From contig JAZGDL010000214.1 in assembly GCA_036477795.1 (NCBI GenBank), positions 1 through 5,806 on the forward strand: a stretch of 5,806 bases of DNA, written 5' to 3'. The notes beneath the pieces are model-generated. The model was given only the letters and a program-made list of their open reading frames with translations, was not told the origin of the DNA and made no database searches. Numbering within the stretch: the first letter of the stretch is position 1; the number at the start of each line of letters is the position of its first letter. Below, in pieces: positions 1 to 5,806 of this stretch. Source of the DNA: JAZGDL01 sp036477795. Lineage in GTDB: Bacteria; Planctomycetota; Phycisphaerae; UBA1845. Position numbers and translations under genes: made by a program.

Positions 1-897
1 ATCACGCCGGTACCAGCCGGTCGGAAGCTGATCGAGAACGAGATCATCCATGAGGCCTGGCTGGCGCCGAAGATCGCGGTGATCGATATTGAGGGCATCC
101 TGGTCAACGAGGCCGGCCCGCCGCTACTGACCGACGGCGAACACGCGGTCAGCCTGCTGGTTGAGAAATTGGATCGAGCGGCGCACGATCGATCGGTCAA
201 GGCCGTGCTGTTGCGCATCAACTCGCCCGGCGGGACGGTGGCAGCCAGTGAACTGATGCACTATGAAATCACCCGCTTCCGAAAACGAACCGGCAAGGTG
301 GTGATTGCGGTGATGATGGACGTGGCAGCCAGCGGCGGTTACTACGTCGCTTGCGCGTGTGATGAGATCATGGCCCACAGATCGACGGTTACCGGCAGCA
401 TCGGGGTGGTGCTGCAACTGTTCGACCTGACCGGGACGATGGCCAAGCTGGGTGTGCGGCCGCACACCATCAAGAGCGGTGATCTCAAGGCCGGGGGGTC
501 GCCGTTTGAAACGCTGTCAGAAAAGGACCGGGAGATTTTCCAGAGGATCATCGACGACATGCACCAGGCCTTCGTCGAGGTCGTGGCTGCGGGGCGGCCG
601 GGCCTCACTGAAGAGCACGTGCGTAAACTGGCGGATGGGCGGGTCTATACTGCGTCACAGGCGCTGGAAGCGGGGTTGATCGATCGGATCGGTACCATGC
701 GCGATGCGATCGAGGTCGCGAAGAAGAAGATCCACGCGCAGAAAGTCAATGTCGTCGTTTACCATCGGCCTCTGAGGTATGTGCCGAACTACTACGCCCG
801 GGCTGCGGTCGGTGGTGACATAAACGTCTTCAAGATCGAGTGGCCGGCGTGGCTGCGACGGCCAACGGCGCGGTTCATGTACCTTTGGGTTCCTTGA
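1..897 (+). CDS. S49 family serine peptidase, SppA-like (5' end missing)
   Basis: This is the C-terminal part of a signal-peptide-peptidase-type serine protease, a family that cleaves leftover signal peptides and other peptides in or near the membrane. The frame is open from base 1 through a TGA at 895-897. A GTG at 79 could be read as a start, but the 26 codons before it continue a family-like sequence (ITPVPAGRKLIE, then KIAVIDIEG), so the true start lies upstream. Numbering from base 79, NSPGG (residues 48-52) forms the usual oxyanion region. AASGGYY carries the nucleophile Ser85 (bases 331-333), and DLKAGGSPF carries the general-base Lys137 (bases 487-489). The Ser-Lys spacing of 52 matches what I recall for Bacillus SppA. 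Both catalytic residues are present, so the visible part should be active. The protein has a single protease domain and ends in FMYLWVP. Any N-terminal membrane anchor would be outside the window. The family call is firm; the substrate is unknown. Confidence 0.93.
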   Translation: MTPVPAGRKLIENEIIHEAWLAPKIAVIDIEGILVNEAGPPLLTDGEHAVSLLVEKLDRAAHDRSVKAVLLRINSPGGTVAASELMHYEITRFRKRTGKVVIAVMMDVAASGGYYVACACDEIMAHRSTVTGSIGVVLQLFDLTGTMAKLGVRPHTIKSGDLKAGGSPFETLSEKDREIFQRIIDDMHQAFVEVVAAGRPGLTEEHVRKLADGRVYTASQALEAGLIDRIGTMRDAIEVAKKKIHAQKVNVVVYHRPLRYVPNYYARAAVGGDINVFKIEWPAWLRRPTARFMYLWVP

Positions 898-901
898 ACG
901 A

Positions 902-940
902 AGTGCTGGTGCGAGACAGTGCTGCAGTGCTGGTGCGAGA
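902..940. repeat. 15-bp direct repeat, two copies
   Basis: AGTGCTGGTGCGAGA occurs at 902-916 and again, identical, at 926-940, a 24-base period. A third partial copy (AGTGCTG) sits between them at 918-924. The repeat starts five bases after the peptidase stop codon. The second copy supplies the left arm of the hairpin at 932-955. The first copy contains the same nine bases (908-916), so it could pair with the same right arm instead. Confidence 0.75.
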
Positions 941-1048
941 ATCCTTTCTCGCACCCATACGTGGGACAGGCTTTCCAGCCTGTCATTTAACCGGCTGGAA
1001 AGCCGGTCCCACACCACCAGGAGGGGGGGCCCGAGAAGGGATTCTCGG
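932..1048. repeat. Composite nested palindromic repeat (REP/BIME-like)
   Basis: Four short hairpins lie in near-symmetrical order. Hairpin 1 has 10-bp arms at 932-941 and 946-955 with loop TCCT. Hairpin 2 has 8-bp arms at 965-972 and 977-984 with loop TTCC. Hairpin 3 has 7-bp arms at 990-996 and 1001-1007 with loop GGAA. Hairpin 4 has 7-bp arms at 1031-1037 and 1042-1048. The hairpins are also inverted copies of one another: 961-980 matches the complement of 993-1012 at 19 of 20 bases, and 935-952 matches the complement of 1031-1048 at 15 of 18. No ORF of its own and no T-run was seen, so it looks more like a dispersed palindromic element than a standard terminator. It could still end transcription from both convergent neighbours. 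Confidence 0.75.
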
Positions 1049-1068
1049 TCCAGCGTCTCTATACTCAC

Positions 1069-1095
1069 AGCCCGCTTCCTTACGGGCGCGGCTCG
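1069..1095. repeat. Short hairpin, possible second dispersed repeat
   Basis: GCCCG at 1070-1074 pairs with CGGGC at 1083-1087 around an eight-base loop, followed by GCGGCTC. Read on the minus strand, the unit (GAGCCGCGCCCGTAAGGAAG and following) resembles a repeat that I recall, without being able to verify it, from many planctomycete intergenic regions. It lies about 47 bases past the cytochrome stop and about 20 bases from the composite palindrome. It could help terminate the minus-strand transcript, but it has no T-run. Confidence 0.4.
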
Positions 1096-1133
1096 GTTTC
1101 TTGGAGTTCCCGAAAACGCTTTCGCGGCTACCT

Positions 1134-1583
1134 TTATGGTGATGAATCGAACTTTTTGTGGCAGGCGTTGCAGGTGCCGTTGACGCGAACAGCCAGCTTT
1201 TTTGCCTCGTCGATTTTCTTGGCGACGGCCAGTTCGGCGAGCTCGATACACTGCCGTTCGAGATCGGCGGCGAAGCTCCGGTATTCCGGCTGCTTGTGGG
1301 CTCTGTCCTGATAGCCGTTGATGTTGGCCATCTCACCCAGGGCCAGGGCTTCGTGGCGCATTTTGTCGAACCGATCGGTGACAGCTTCGTCTCGGATGAG
1401 CTCGAGGATGCGGTTGAAATGACGCTCCTGCTCGATCATGAGATCGTGGACGGGCATGACCGGCTTGAATTCAGGACGTGTTTCGGGCACGGTTTGCTCG
1501 GCCCGGCCCCGCCCGCCGGCGGCGAAGAGGCCCACGCTGCCCACGGTTATCAAAGTGATCGCCAAGATTGTCCGGCGCGTCAT
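1134..1583 (-). CDS. Small exported c-type cytochrome, class II (cytochrome c'-like)
   Basis: This is a 149-residue protein with an N-terminal export signal: MTRR, a hydrophobic stretch at about residues 6-22, then small residues suggesting cleavage near 22-29. The mature part looks all-helical and carries one haem-binding motif close to the C-terminus, CNACH at residues 138-142 (bases 1158-1172), seven residues from the end. A single CXXCH at the end of a helical protein of about 120 residues is the pattern of class II cytochromes (c', c556). Met43 or Met49 could be the distal ligand, but this cannot be settled by reading. It should be located outside the cytoplasmic membrane, with haem attached by a cytochrome maturation system not seen here. 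The ATG at 1581-1583 lies three bases after the CYTH stop codon and has an AAAGGGA-type ribosome site inside the end of that gene. Its partner and role (electron transfer or gas binding) are unknown. It could also be a diverged relative outside the strict c' family. Confidence 0.8.
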   Translation of the reverse strand: MTRRTILAITLITVGSVGLFAAGGRGRAEQTVPETRPEFKPVMPVHDLMIEQERHFNRILELIRDEAVTDRFDKMRHEALALGEMANINGYQDRAHKQPEYRSFAADLERQCIELAELAVAKKIDEAKKLAVRVNGTCNACHKKFDSSP

Positions 1584-1586
1584 GAT

Positions 1587-2171
1587 TCAATCCCTTTCTT
1601 CTGAGTGTTCAACAAAATCGATTCCGATTGTGGATCGCCCCAACTCGCGGCAGCGATCCCAGAGCATCCCCACGTAGCTGCGCTCTATATGCGTTTCGTC
1701 AGCCAATTCCACCCGTTGGCGAACGGAGTGTATGTCTCGCTCCGAAGGCCCCTCTATTTCCACGAAAGTGCCAAGCAGCGGCACTTCATCCAGTTCAACG
1801 CGGCATCGCTCGAGGGACCAGGATTCGCGACGCTTGGCGTAAGTCAGAACCGTCTCGAATCCGATTGCCTCGAGCACTTGCAGCAGCTTGTCTGCATCGG
1901 TGATGTCGAGCTGGATCTCTTCGCGCCGTTTGACGCTGCTTTCTTGCGCCGGCCCTTTGAAGGTCAAGGTGGCCGGTGCTTCGCGGCCCTGGATGGTCTT
2001 TACGGTTCGGACACGCAGACCGCACCCCTGCTTGCGCAGCGAACCGTCGGGCCTATCCAGGATATGGTTGGACTGGGCGTAGCAACCGATGAAACCCGCT
2101 CCGGATTCCTTCAGACGTTGGCGTACCAGGTCCAAGTCGTCGACCTGAATCTTGGCTTCGATTTCGATCAT
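1587..2171 (-). CDS. CYTH domain protein (class IV adenylate cyclase / triphosphatase type)
   Basis: This is a 194-residue single-domain protein of the CYTH superfamily, whose members bind triphosphate substrates and metal ions inside a beta-barrel tunnel. Some make cyclic AMP (class IV, CyaB) and others hydrolyse thiamine triphosphate or inorganic triphosphate. Counting from the chosen ATG, the signature ExExK is E3-E5-K7 in MIEIEAK. Typical charged tunnel residues follow: LRVR with Arg53 and Arg55, TFKGP with Lys72, KRREE at about 81-85, KRRES at about 113-117, VELDE at about 125-129 and FVEIEG with Glu138 and Glu140. All the main family motifs are present, so it should be active. The frame extends eight codons further to a TTG at 2193-2195. 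I prefer the ATG at 2169-2171 because ExExK normally sits at the very N-terminus, although neither start has a strong ribosome site. It lies 27 bases after leuS and three before the cytochrome. Which reaction it catalyses cannot be read from the sequence. Confidence 0.88.
   Translation of the reverse strand: MIEIEAKIQVDDLDLVRQRLKESGAGFIGCYAQSNHILDRPDGSLRKQGCGLRVRTVKTIQGREAPATLTFKGPAQESSVKRREEIQLDITDADKLLQVLEAIGFETVLTYAKRRESWSLERCRVELDEVPLLGTFVEIEGPSERDIHSVRQRVELADETHIERSYVGMLWDRCRELGRSTIGIDFVEHSEERD
1591..1598 (-). promoter_or_regulatory. Ribosome binding site of the cytochrome gene
   Basis: On the minus strand GAAAGGGA lies seven bases before the ATG at 1583. It falls within the last codons of the CYTH gene, so translation of the two genes is likely coupled. 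Confidence 0.5.
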
Positions 2172-2198
2172 GGCAACGGGTGCCTTCGGCGGCAACAG

Positions 2199-5100
2199 TC
2201 AGTCGGTTACGACATTTACCAATCGGCCCTTGACTACAATGACCTTGCGCACGGTCTTTCCAGCGATTTCGCGCTGGATTCTCTCGTCGGCCAGCGCCGC
2301 TTGCTCCAAAGCCTTTTCATCGATATCGGCGGAGACCACGATGCGTGACTTGATCCTGCCCATAACCTGCACGGCGATTTCAACTTCCGGGTCCTTGGCC
2401 AACTCGGGATCAAAATCCGGCCACCGATGGTAGGCCAGGGAATCGGTGCGGCCCAGCCGCTGCCACAATTCCTCAGCCATGTGCGGCGCGAACGGCGCTA
2501 TCAACAGCACGAATGTTTCGATGACCTCGCGGCATCTTTGCTTGCGGGGGGTCATGTGGTTGACGAACTCGAACATGGCGGCGATGGCGGTGTTGAACTT
2601 GAACTGCTCGAGGTCCTCGGTGATGGTCTTGATGGTCTTGTGCAACAGGCGCCGCGTAACGGCATCGGGGGGTTCCTCGGTGAGCGCCGCGGACAACTGA
2701 TCGGTTTCTTCGTCGACGACCAGACGCCAGATGCGCTGGAGCAGTTTCAGCAGACCGGGCACGTCCCGCGTGTTCCAGGGCTTGGAGGACTCGATGGGGC
2801 CCATGTACATCTCGTACAGGCGGAACGTGTCGGCCCCGTACTCCGCGATTACATCGTCGGGATTGACCACGTTCTTGAGGGCCTTGCTCATCTTGGCCAC
2901 GAACTGAGTCGCGGGTTGACCGGTTTCTTTGATCACGAAGTCGCCGGCGCCGCGTTCATCGACCTGGTCGTTACGCAGGACGCGGCCGGAGGGATCGCGG
3001 TAGGCGAAGGCCTGGATCATGCCCTGGTTGGTCAGCTTGCGAAACGGTTCCTGGGTGGACACGTGGCCCAGGTCGAACAGGACCTTGTGCCAGAAACGGG
3101 CGTAGAGCAGGTGCAGCACGGCGTGCTCGGCGCCGCCTACGTAGATGTCCACCGGCGACCAGTATTCCTCTGCCGTAGCGTCGCAGAATCGATCGTCCCG
3201 GTGAGGACTCATGAAGCGCAAGTAGTACCAGCAGGAGCCGGCCCATTGGGGCATGGTGTTCAGTTCGCGGCGATACTCATGGCCGTCGCGTTTGACGCAT
3301 TTCCAAGCGGACGGCGCTTTAGCTAGCGGCACGCTGATGACCGCGTCCGGATCATCGTCGACGTGCGGCTTGAAATCATCCAGCTCCGGAAGCTCGACCG
3401 GAAGCTCTGATTCGTCTATGGACACGATTTCGCCGTCGCCGCCTTGCAGGAGAGGAATCGGTTCACCCCAATAGCGTTGGCGACTGAAGAGCCAGTCGCG
3501 GAGCTTGTACTTGACCGCGGCCCGCCCCAGGCCTCGCTGCTCCAGCCAATCATTGATCTTCTGCTGGGCTTGGGGAGTGGGCAGGCCGTTCAGCGAGCAG
3601 ACATCATCAGCCCAGACGGTGTCGCCGTCGGGAGACTGTACGCCAACGCCCTCATCGATGAAGGGCGCTTCGAAGGCCTGCGGTGCGCTCACGTACATAC
3701 GACGGATGGTCTCCGGCTGCAAGCCGACGTCGTCGCGATGTTTTTCAAGGAATTCCTCGGCGAATTCAATCTGGTCCCGGCGCCGCGGATCGTCCTGGGA
3801 GCGCCACCGCTGGACGCTGTTCCGGATAGCCTGGACAGCGGCTTGGCGCATCTCGGCGAGCGAGCCGGAGGGCAGACGGGCGATGCTTTCAGCCCATTGC
3901 AGCGTGGGCTCCACCACGGCTCTGATCTCCAGGCCGACCGTTTTGGCGAACTCGAAGTCGCGGGTATCACCGCCGGGGACGGCCATGATGGCCCCGGTTC
4001 CGTAGCCCATGAGCACGTAGTCGGCCACCCAGATAGGCACTCGTTCTCCGTTGACGGGATTGAAAGCGTAGGCGCCGGTGAAGACGCCGGTTTTCTCCTT
4101 GGTGTTCGCGGTGCGATCGATGTCGGTTTTCCGGCGGGCCAGTTCGACGTACTCGCTGACCGCGGCGCGGTGTTCATCAGTGGTGATCCCGTCGACCAGC
4201 GGGTGTTCGGGGGCCAGCACCATATAGGTCACGCCGAAGAGCGTGTCCGGGCGGGTGGTGTAGATGCGGATCACGCCGGCGTCCGGATCCTTGCCAAATT
4301 CCGGATTTCGCCCGCGAAACCAGGTTTGGAAATCGTCGATCCGGGGCAGGCCCCTGCCGCCGGAGGCGATCGGGAAATCAGCCTCGGCGCCGGTGCTGCG
4401 CCCGATCCAGTTGCGCTGCATGATCTTGATGGGCTCGGGCCAATCGAGCTCGTCCAGGTCTTGCAAAAGGCGGTCGGCGTAGCGGGTGATGCGGAGCATC
4501 CACTGTCGGAGGGCCCTGCGGTGGACGGGGTGATCGCCGCGGTCGCTGCGCCCCTCGTTGGTAACTTCCTCGTCGGCAAGCACGGTACCCAGAGCCGGGC
4601 ACCAGTTGACCTCGACTTCTGCGATGTAGGCTAAACGGTGGTCGTCAACAAATCGGCGGACGGCCCTCTCGCCTTGGGCGGTGATTTCAGCCGGCACCTT
4701 CAATTCGCTGATCGGCCTGGCCCGGCCGCGCATTTTGCGGCCTTGGCTGTCGGTCCACTCGATAGCTCCGTCATACCAGCTATTGAAGAGTTGGAGGAAT
4801 ATCCACTGCGTCCACTTGTAGTAGCCGGAGTCGGTGGTGGCTAGCTCCCGGTCCCAGTCGTAGCTGAAACCGAACATCTTGAGCTGGCGGCGCATGTTAT
4901 CGATGTTCTTTCGGGTGGTGACGGCGGGGTGGACGCCGGTCTCGACGGCGTATTGCTCCGCCGGCAATCCGAAGGCGTCGAAGCCGATGGGGTGCAGCAC
5001 GTTGAATCCCCTCATGCGCTTGTAACGGCTGCATATGTCGGTGGCGCAGTAGCCGACGGGGTGGCCGACGTGGAGCCCGGCGCCGCTGGGGTAGGGGAAC

Positions 5101-5252
5101 ATGTCCAGGACGTAACACTTGGGCCTGGTGGCGTCGAAATCAGGATCGCCCGGATTGGGCGCCTTGAAGGTGCGGTTCTCCTCCCAATGCTTCTGCCACT
5201 TGGCTTCGATCCTTCGGGAATCGTACGCACCGCGCTTAGTTTGGTCGGACAC
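2199..5252 (-). CDS. leuS: Leucine--tRNA ligase (LeuRS), long form
   Basis: This cytoplasmic class I synthetase attaches leucine to tRNA-Leu using ATP and removes mischarged amino acids. At 1017 residues it is longer than the roughly 860 of E. coli. The HIGH motif is HVGH at residues 61-64 after PYPSG, and FDAFGLPAEQ is at 91-100. An extra segment covers about 161-206. VNWCP at 215-219 and the QRNWIGRS block at 279-286 follow. The CP1 editing domain has TTRPDT (332-337) and the GYGTGAIMAVPGGDTRDFEFA region, in which Asp432 matches the essential editing aspartate. About 70 extra residues follow, within about 448-533. LRDWLFSRQRYWGEPIP is at 584-600, SCWYYLRF at 673-680 and the VDIYVGGAEHAVLHLL block at 701-716. 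The KMSKS loop is KMSKA (787-791). The helical anticodon-binding domain includes HMAEELW (924-930), and the C-terminal domain ends TVRKVIVVKGRLVNVVTD. The region normally holding a zinc cysteine cluster (about 229-250) has no cysteines. The start is GTG with GGAG nine bases upstream. The gene is intact, with no frameshift. Confidence 0.97.
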   Translation of the reverse strand: MSDQTKRGAYDSRRIEAKWQKHWEENRTFKAPNPGDPDFDATRPKCYVLDMFPYPSGAGLHVGHPVGYCATDICSRYKRMRGFNVLHPIGFDAFGLPAEQYAVETGVHPAVTTRKNIDNMRRQLKMFGFSYDWDRELATTDSGYYKWTQWIFLQLFNSWYDGAIEWTDSQGRKMRGRARPISELKVPAEITAQGERAVRRFVDDHRLAYIAEVEVNWCPALGTVLADEEVTNEGRSDRGDHPVHRRALRQWMLRITRYADRLLQDLDELDWPEPIKIMQRNWIGRSTGAEADFPIASGGRGLPRIDDFQTWFRGRNPEFGKDPDAGVIRIYTTRPDTLFGVTYMVLAPEHPLVDGITTDEHRAAVSEYVELARRKTDIDRTANTKEKTGVFTGAYAFNPVNGERVPIWVADYVLMGYGTGAIMAVPGGDTRDFEFAKTVGLEIRAVVEPTLQWAESIARLPSGSLAEMRQAAVQAIRNSVQRWRSQDDPRRRDQIEFAEEFLEKHRDDVGLQPETIRRMYVSAPQAFEAPFIDEGVGVQSPDGDTVWADDVCSLNGLPTPQAQQKINDWLEQRGLGRAAVKYKLRDWLFSRQRYWGEPIPLLQGGDGEIVSIDESELPVELPELDDFKPHVDDDPDAVISVPLAKAPSAWKCVKRDGHEYRRELNTMPQWAGSCWYYLRFMSPHRDDRFCDATAEEYWSPVDIYVGGAEHAVLHLLYARFWHKVLFDLGHVSTQEPFRKLTNQGMIQAFAYRDPSGRVLRNDQVDERGAGDFVIKETGQPATQFVAKMSKALKNVVNPDDVIAEYGADTFRLYEMYMGPIESSKPWNTRDVPGLLKLLQRIWRLVVDEETDQLSAALTEEPPDAVTRRLLHKTIKTITEDLEQFKFNTAIAAMFEFVNHMTPRKQRCREVIETFVLLIAPFAPHMAEELWQRLGRTDSLAYHRWPDFDPELAKDPEVEIAVQVMGRIKSRIVVSADIDEKALEQAALADERIQREIAGKTVRKVIVVKGRLVNVVTD

Positions 5253-5405
5253 CGGCTAGCGCTCCGTCACAGTTCTATTGACGGGCTGACGCCGGCAGTG
5301 ACTTTGTCGTTTGGCAGACGCCCGAAGCGTAATCTTCGCTCCCTCACGCCATACTCCTGCCCACAATTCGAACGTTGACGCCACACTAGCACCCCTTCGT
5401 CTCGT
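5253..5405. other. Intergenic spacer between HEAT-repeat gene and leuS
   Basis: This 153-base gap separates two minus-strand genes and would be the place for a leuS promoter or leader. I see no clear -35/-10 pair, no T-box-like motif and no T-rich terminator. The only structure I noted is a weak 5-bp hairpin, CGAAG/CTTCG around CGTAAT, at about 5323-5338. leuS may have its own promoter here or be read through from the HEAT gene. Confidence 0.5.
5262..5265 (-). promoter_or_regulatory. Ribosome binding site of leuS
   Basis: On the minus strand GGAG lies nine bases before the GTG at 5250-5252. This spacing supports GTG as the start, since no ATG lies nearby in frame before residue 51, which is already inside the catalytic core. 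Confidence 0.55.
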
Positions 5406-5806
5406 TCAACCCCGATGGAACTTCAAGACAGCCTGATTTGCTTTGTTGGCGGACAGGTTGAGGGCCCCCAGCGCGTACCCGGCCGCCGTGCGTAGGTGCA
5501 GGTTGGGCTCGTTCATGGCCAGTTCGGACAGGACCGTGACTTGAGGAGCGTCCAGCAAATTCCCGAAGCGCTTGGCGGACTCCGCCAGACCCTCAAGTGC
5601 GGAGATGCGCAGCGATTCGGTTTCGTTGGCGTCCAGAGCAACGCGGGCGATGGCACGTTGCGCCAACGCGCTGGCCAGCGGGGCCAGGACCTCGATGGCG
5701 GCGGTCCGCAGGCTCTCATCGGCTGAATCTAAAAGGACGGCAATCAGAGCAACCTCCGCGTCGCGGACGTTGAAAACGGTGCGGCCGTCGACAACGATGC
5801 GTCGCA
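5406..5806 (-). CDS. HEAT-repeat protein, C-terminal part (5' end missing)
   Basis: The minus-strand frame is open from the right edge of the window to a TGA at 5406-5408, giving 132 readable residues of a longer protein. A TTG at 5664-5666 could be taken as a start, but the 46 codons before it are also open and continue the same repeat pattern (VALIAVLLDSADESLRTAAI, then EVLAPLA), so the gene begins beyond the window. The sequence consists of alpha-helical pairs of HEAT type, with recurring 'E/H-x-L-R-x-A-A/S' turns: ESLRTAAIEVLAPLA, ESLRISALEGLAESA and LHLRTAAGYALGAL. These mark about three repeats, 40-50 residues apart. Such repeats form a solenoid for protein binding, and no enzyme motif is visible. 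The C-terminal tail is short and basic (KANQAVLKFHRG). The function is unknown, and whatever domain precedes the repeats is not in the window. Confidence 0.75.
   Translation of the reverse strand, partial: RRIVVDGRTVFNVRDAEVALIAVLLDSADESLRTAAIEVLAPLASALAQRAIARVALDANETESLRISALEGLAESAKRFGNLLDAPQVTVLSELAMNEPNLHLRTAAGYALGALNLSANKANQAVLKFHRG

Noticed and set aside
932..955. Classical intrinsic terminator of the peptidase gene
   Set aside because: The stem is strong but no T-run follows on either strand, and the hairpin belongs to the larger repeat pattern.
898..1133. CRISPR array
   Set aside because: The repeats are few, self-complementary and unequally spaced, with no regular spacers and no cas genes.
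840..1142. Plus-strand ORF spanning the intergenic repeats
   Set aside because: It simply reads through the palindromes, has no recognisable protein features and overlaps the peptidase end.
655..1251. Minus-strand ORF running through the end of the peptidase gene and the intergenic repeats
   Set aside because: It crosses the S49 gene, the palindromes and the cytochrome gene. The composition is arginine-rich and has no motif.
1605..2348. Plus-strand ORF of 247 residues opposite the CYTH gene and the leuS end
   Set aside because: It overlaps two well-supported genes on the other strand and has no recognisable domain.
2427..3326. Plus-strand ORF of 299 residues antisense to leuS
   Set aside because: Same reason: a shadow of leuS codon bias, with low-complexity Gly/Val/His/Asp content and no family resemblance.
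3444..4634. Plus-strand ORF of 396 residues antisense to leuS
   Set aside because: It lies wholly opposite a clearly conserved leuS, and its sequence has no recognisable motif. Long antisense frames are expected in GC-rich genes.
4929..5378. Plus-strand ORF covering the leuS start and spacer
   Set aside because: It is mostly antisense to the conserved N-terminus of LeuRS, and nothing supports it.
5253..5405. T-box riboswitch or attenuator before leuS
   Set aside because: No T-box-like conserved sequence, no leucine-codon leader peptide and no terminator with a T-run could be found.

Overview
The window is GC-rich, gene-dense bacterial chromosome, and its genes look like ordinary housekeeping functions. 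My best guess at the source is a member of the Planctomycetota. The reasons are a short S49 (SppA-like) peptidase ending in the 'YLW' tail I associate with planctomycete homologues, a long leucyl-tRNA synthetase with extra insertions and no cysteine pair in its zinc-type region, a HEAT-repeat protein, and intergenic palindromes resembling repeats I recall from that phylum. This assignment is inference and no rRNA is present to test it.

Layout. Positions 1-897 (+) hold the 3' part of an S49 signal-peptide-peptidase-type gene whose start lies left of the window. Positions 898-1133 are a 236-base gap between convergent genes, filled with short direct repeats and nested inverted repeats. Four genes follow, all on the minus strand; in the direction of transcription they are a HEAT-repeat protein (5806 to 5406, 5' end outside the window), leuS (5252 to 2199), a CYTH-domain protein (2171 to 1587) and a small exported cytochrome c'-like protein (1583 to 1134). 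A 153-base gap separates the HEAT gene from leuS. leuS, CYTH and the cytochrome are packed 27 and 3 bases apart, so they are probably co-transcribed.

How the genes relate. LeuRS charges tRNA-Leu in the cytoplasm. The CYTH protein would act on a triphosphate substrate (cyclic AMP synthesis or triphosphate hydrolysis). The cytochrome carries one haem outside the cytoplasm, and the S49 peptidase degrades membrane or signal peptides. No shared pathway is evident. I found no defence system, CRISPR array, transposase, tRNA or rRNA. The most unusual structure is the composite palindromic repeat at about 932-1048. Within coding sequence, the most notable features are the extra LeuRS segments, especially one of about 70 residues in the editing-domain region.
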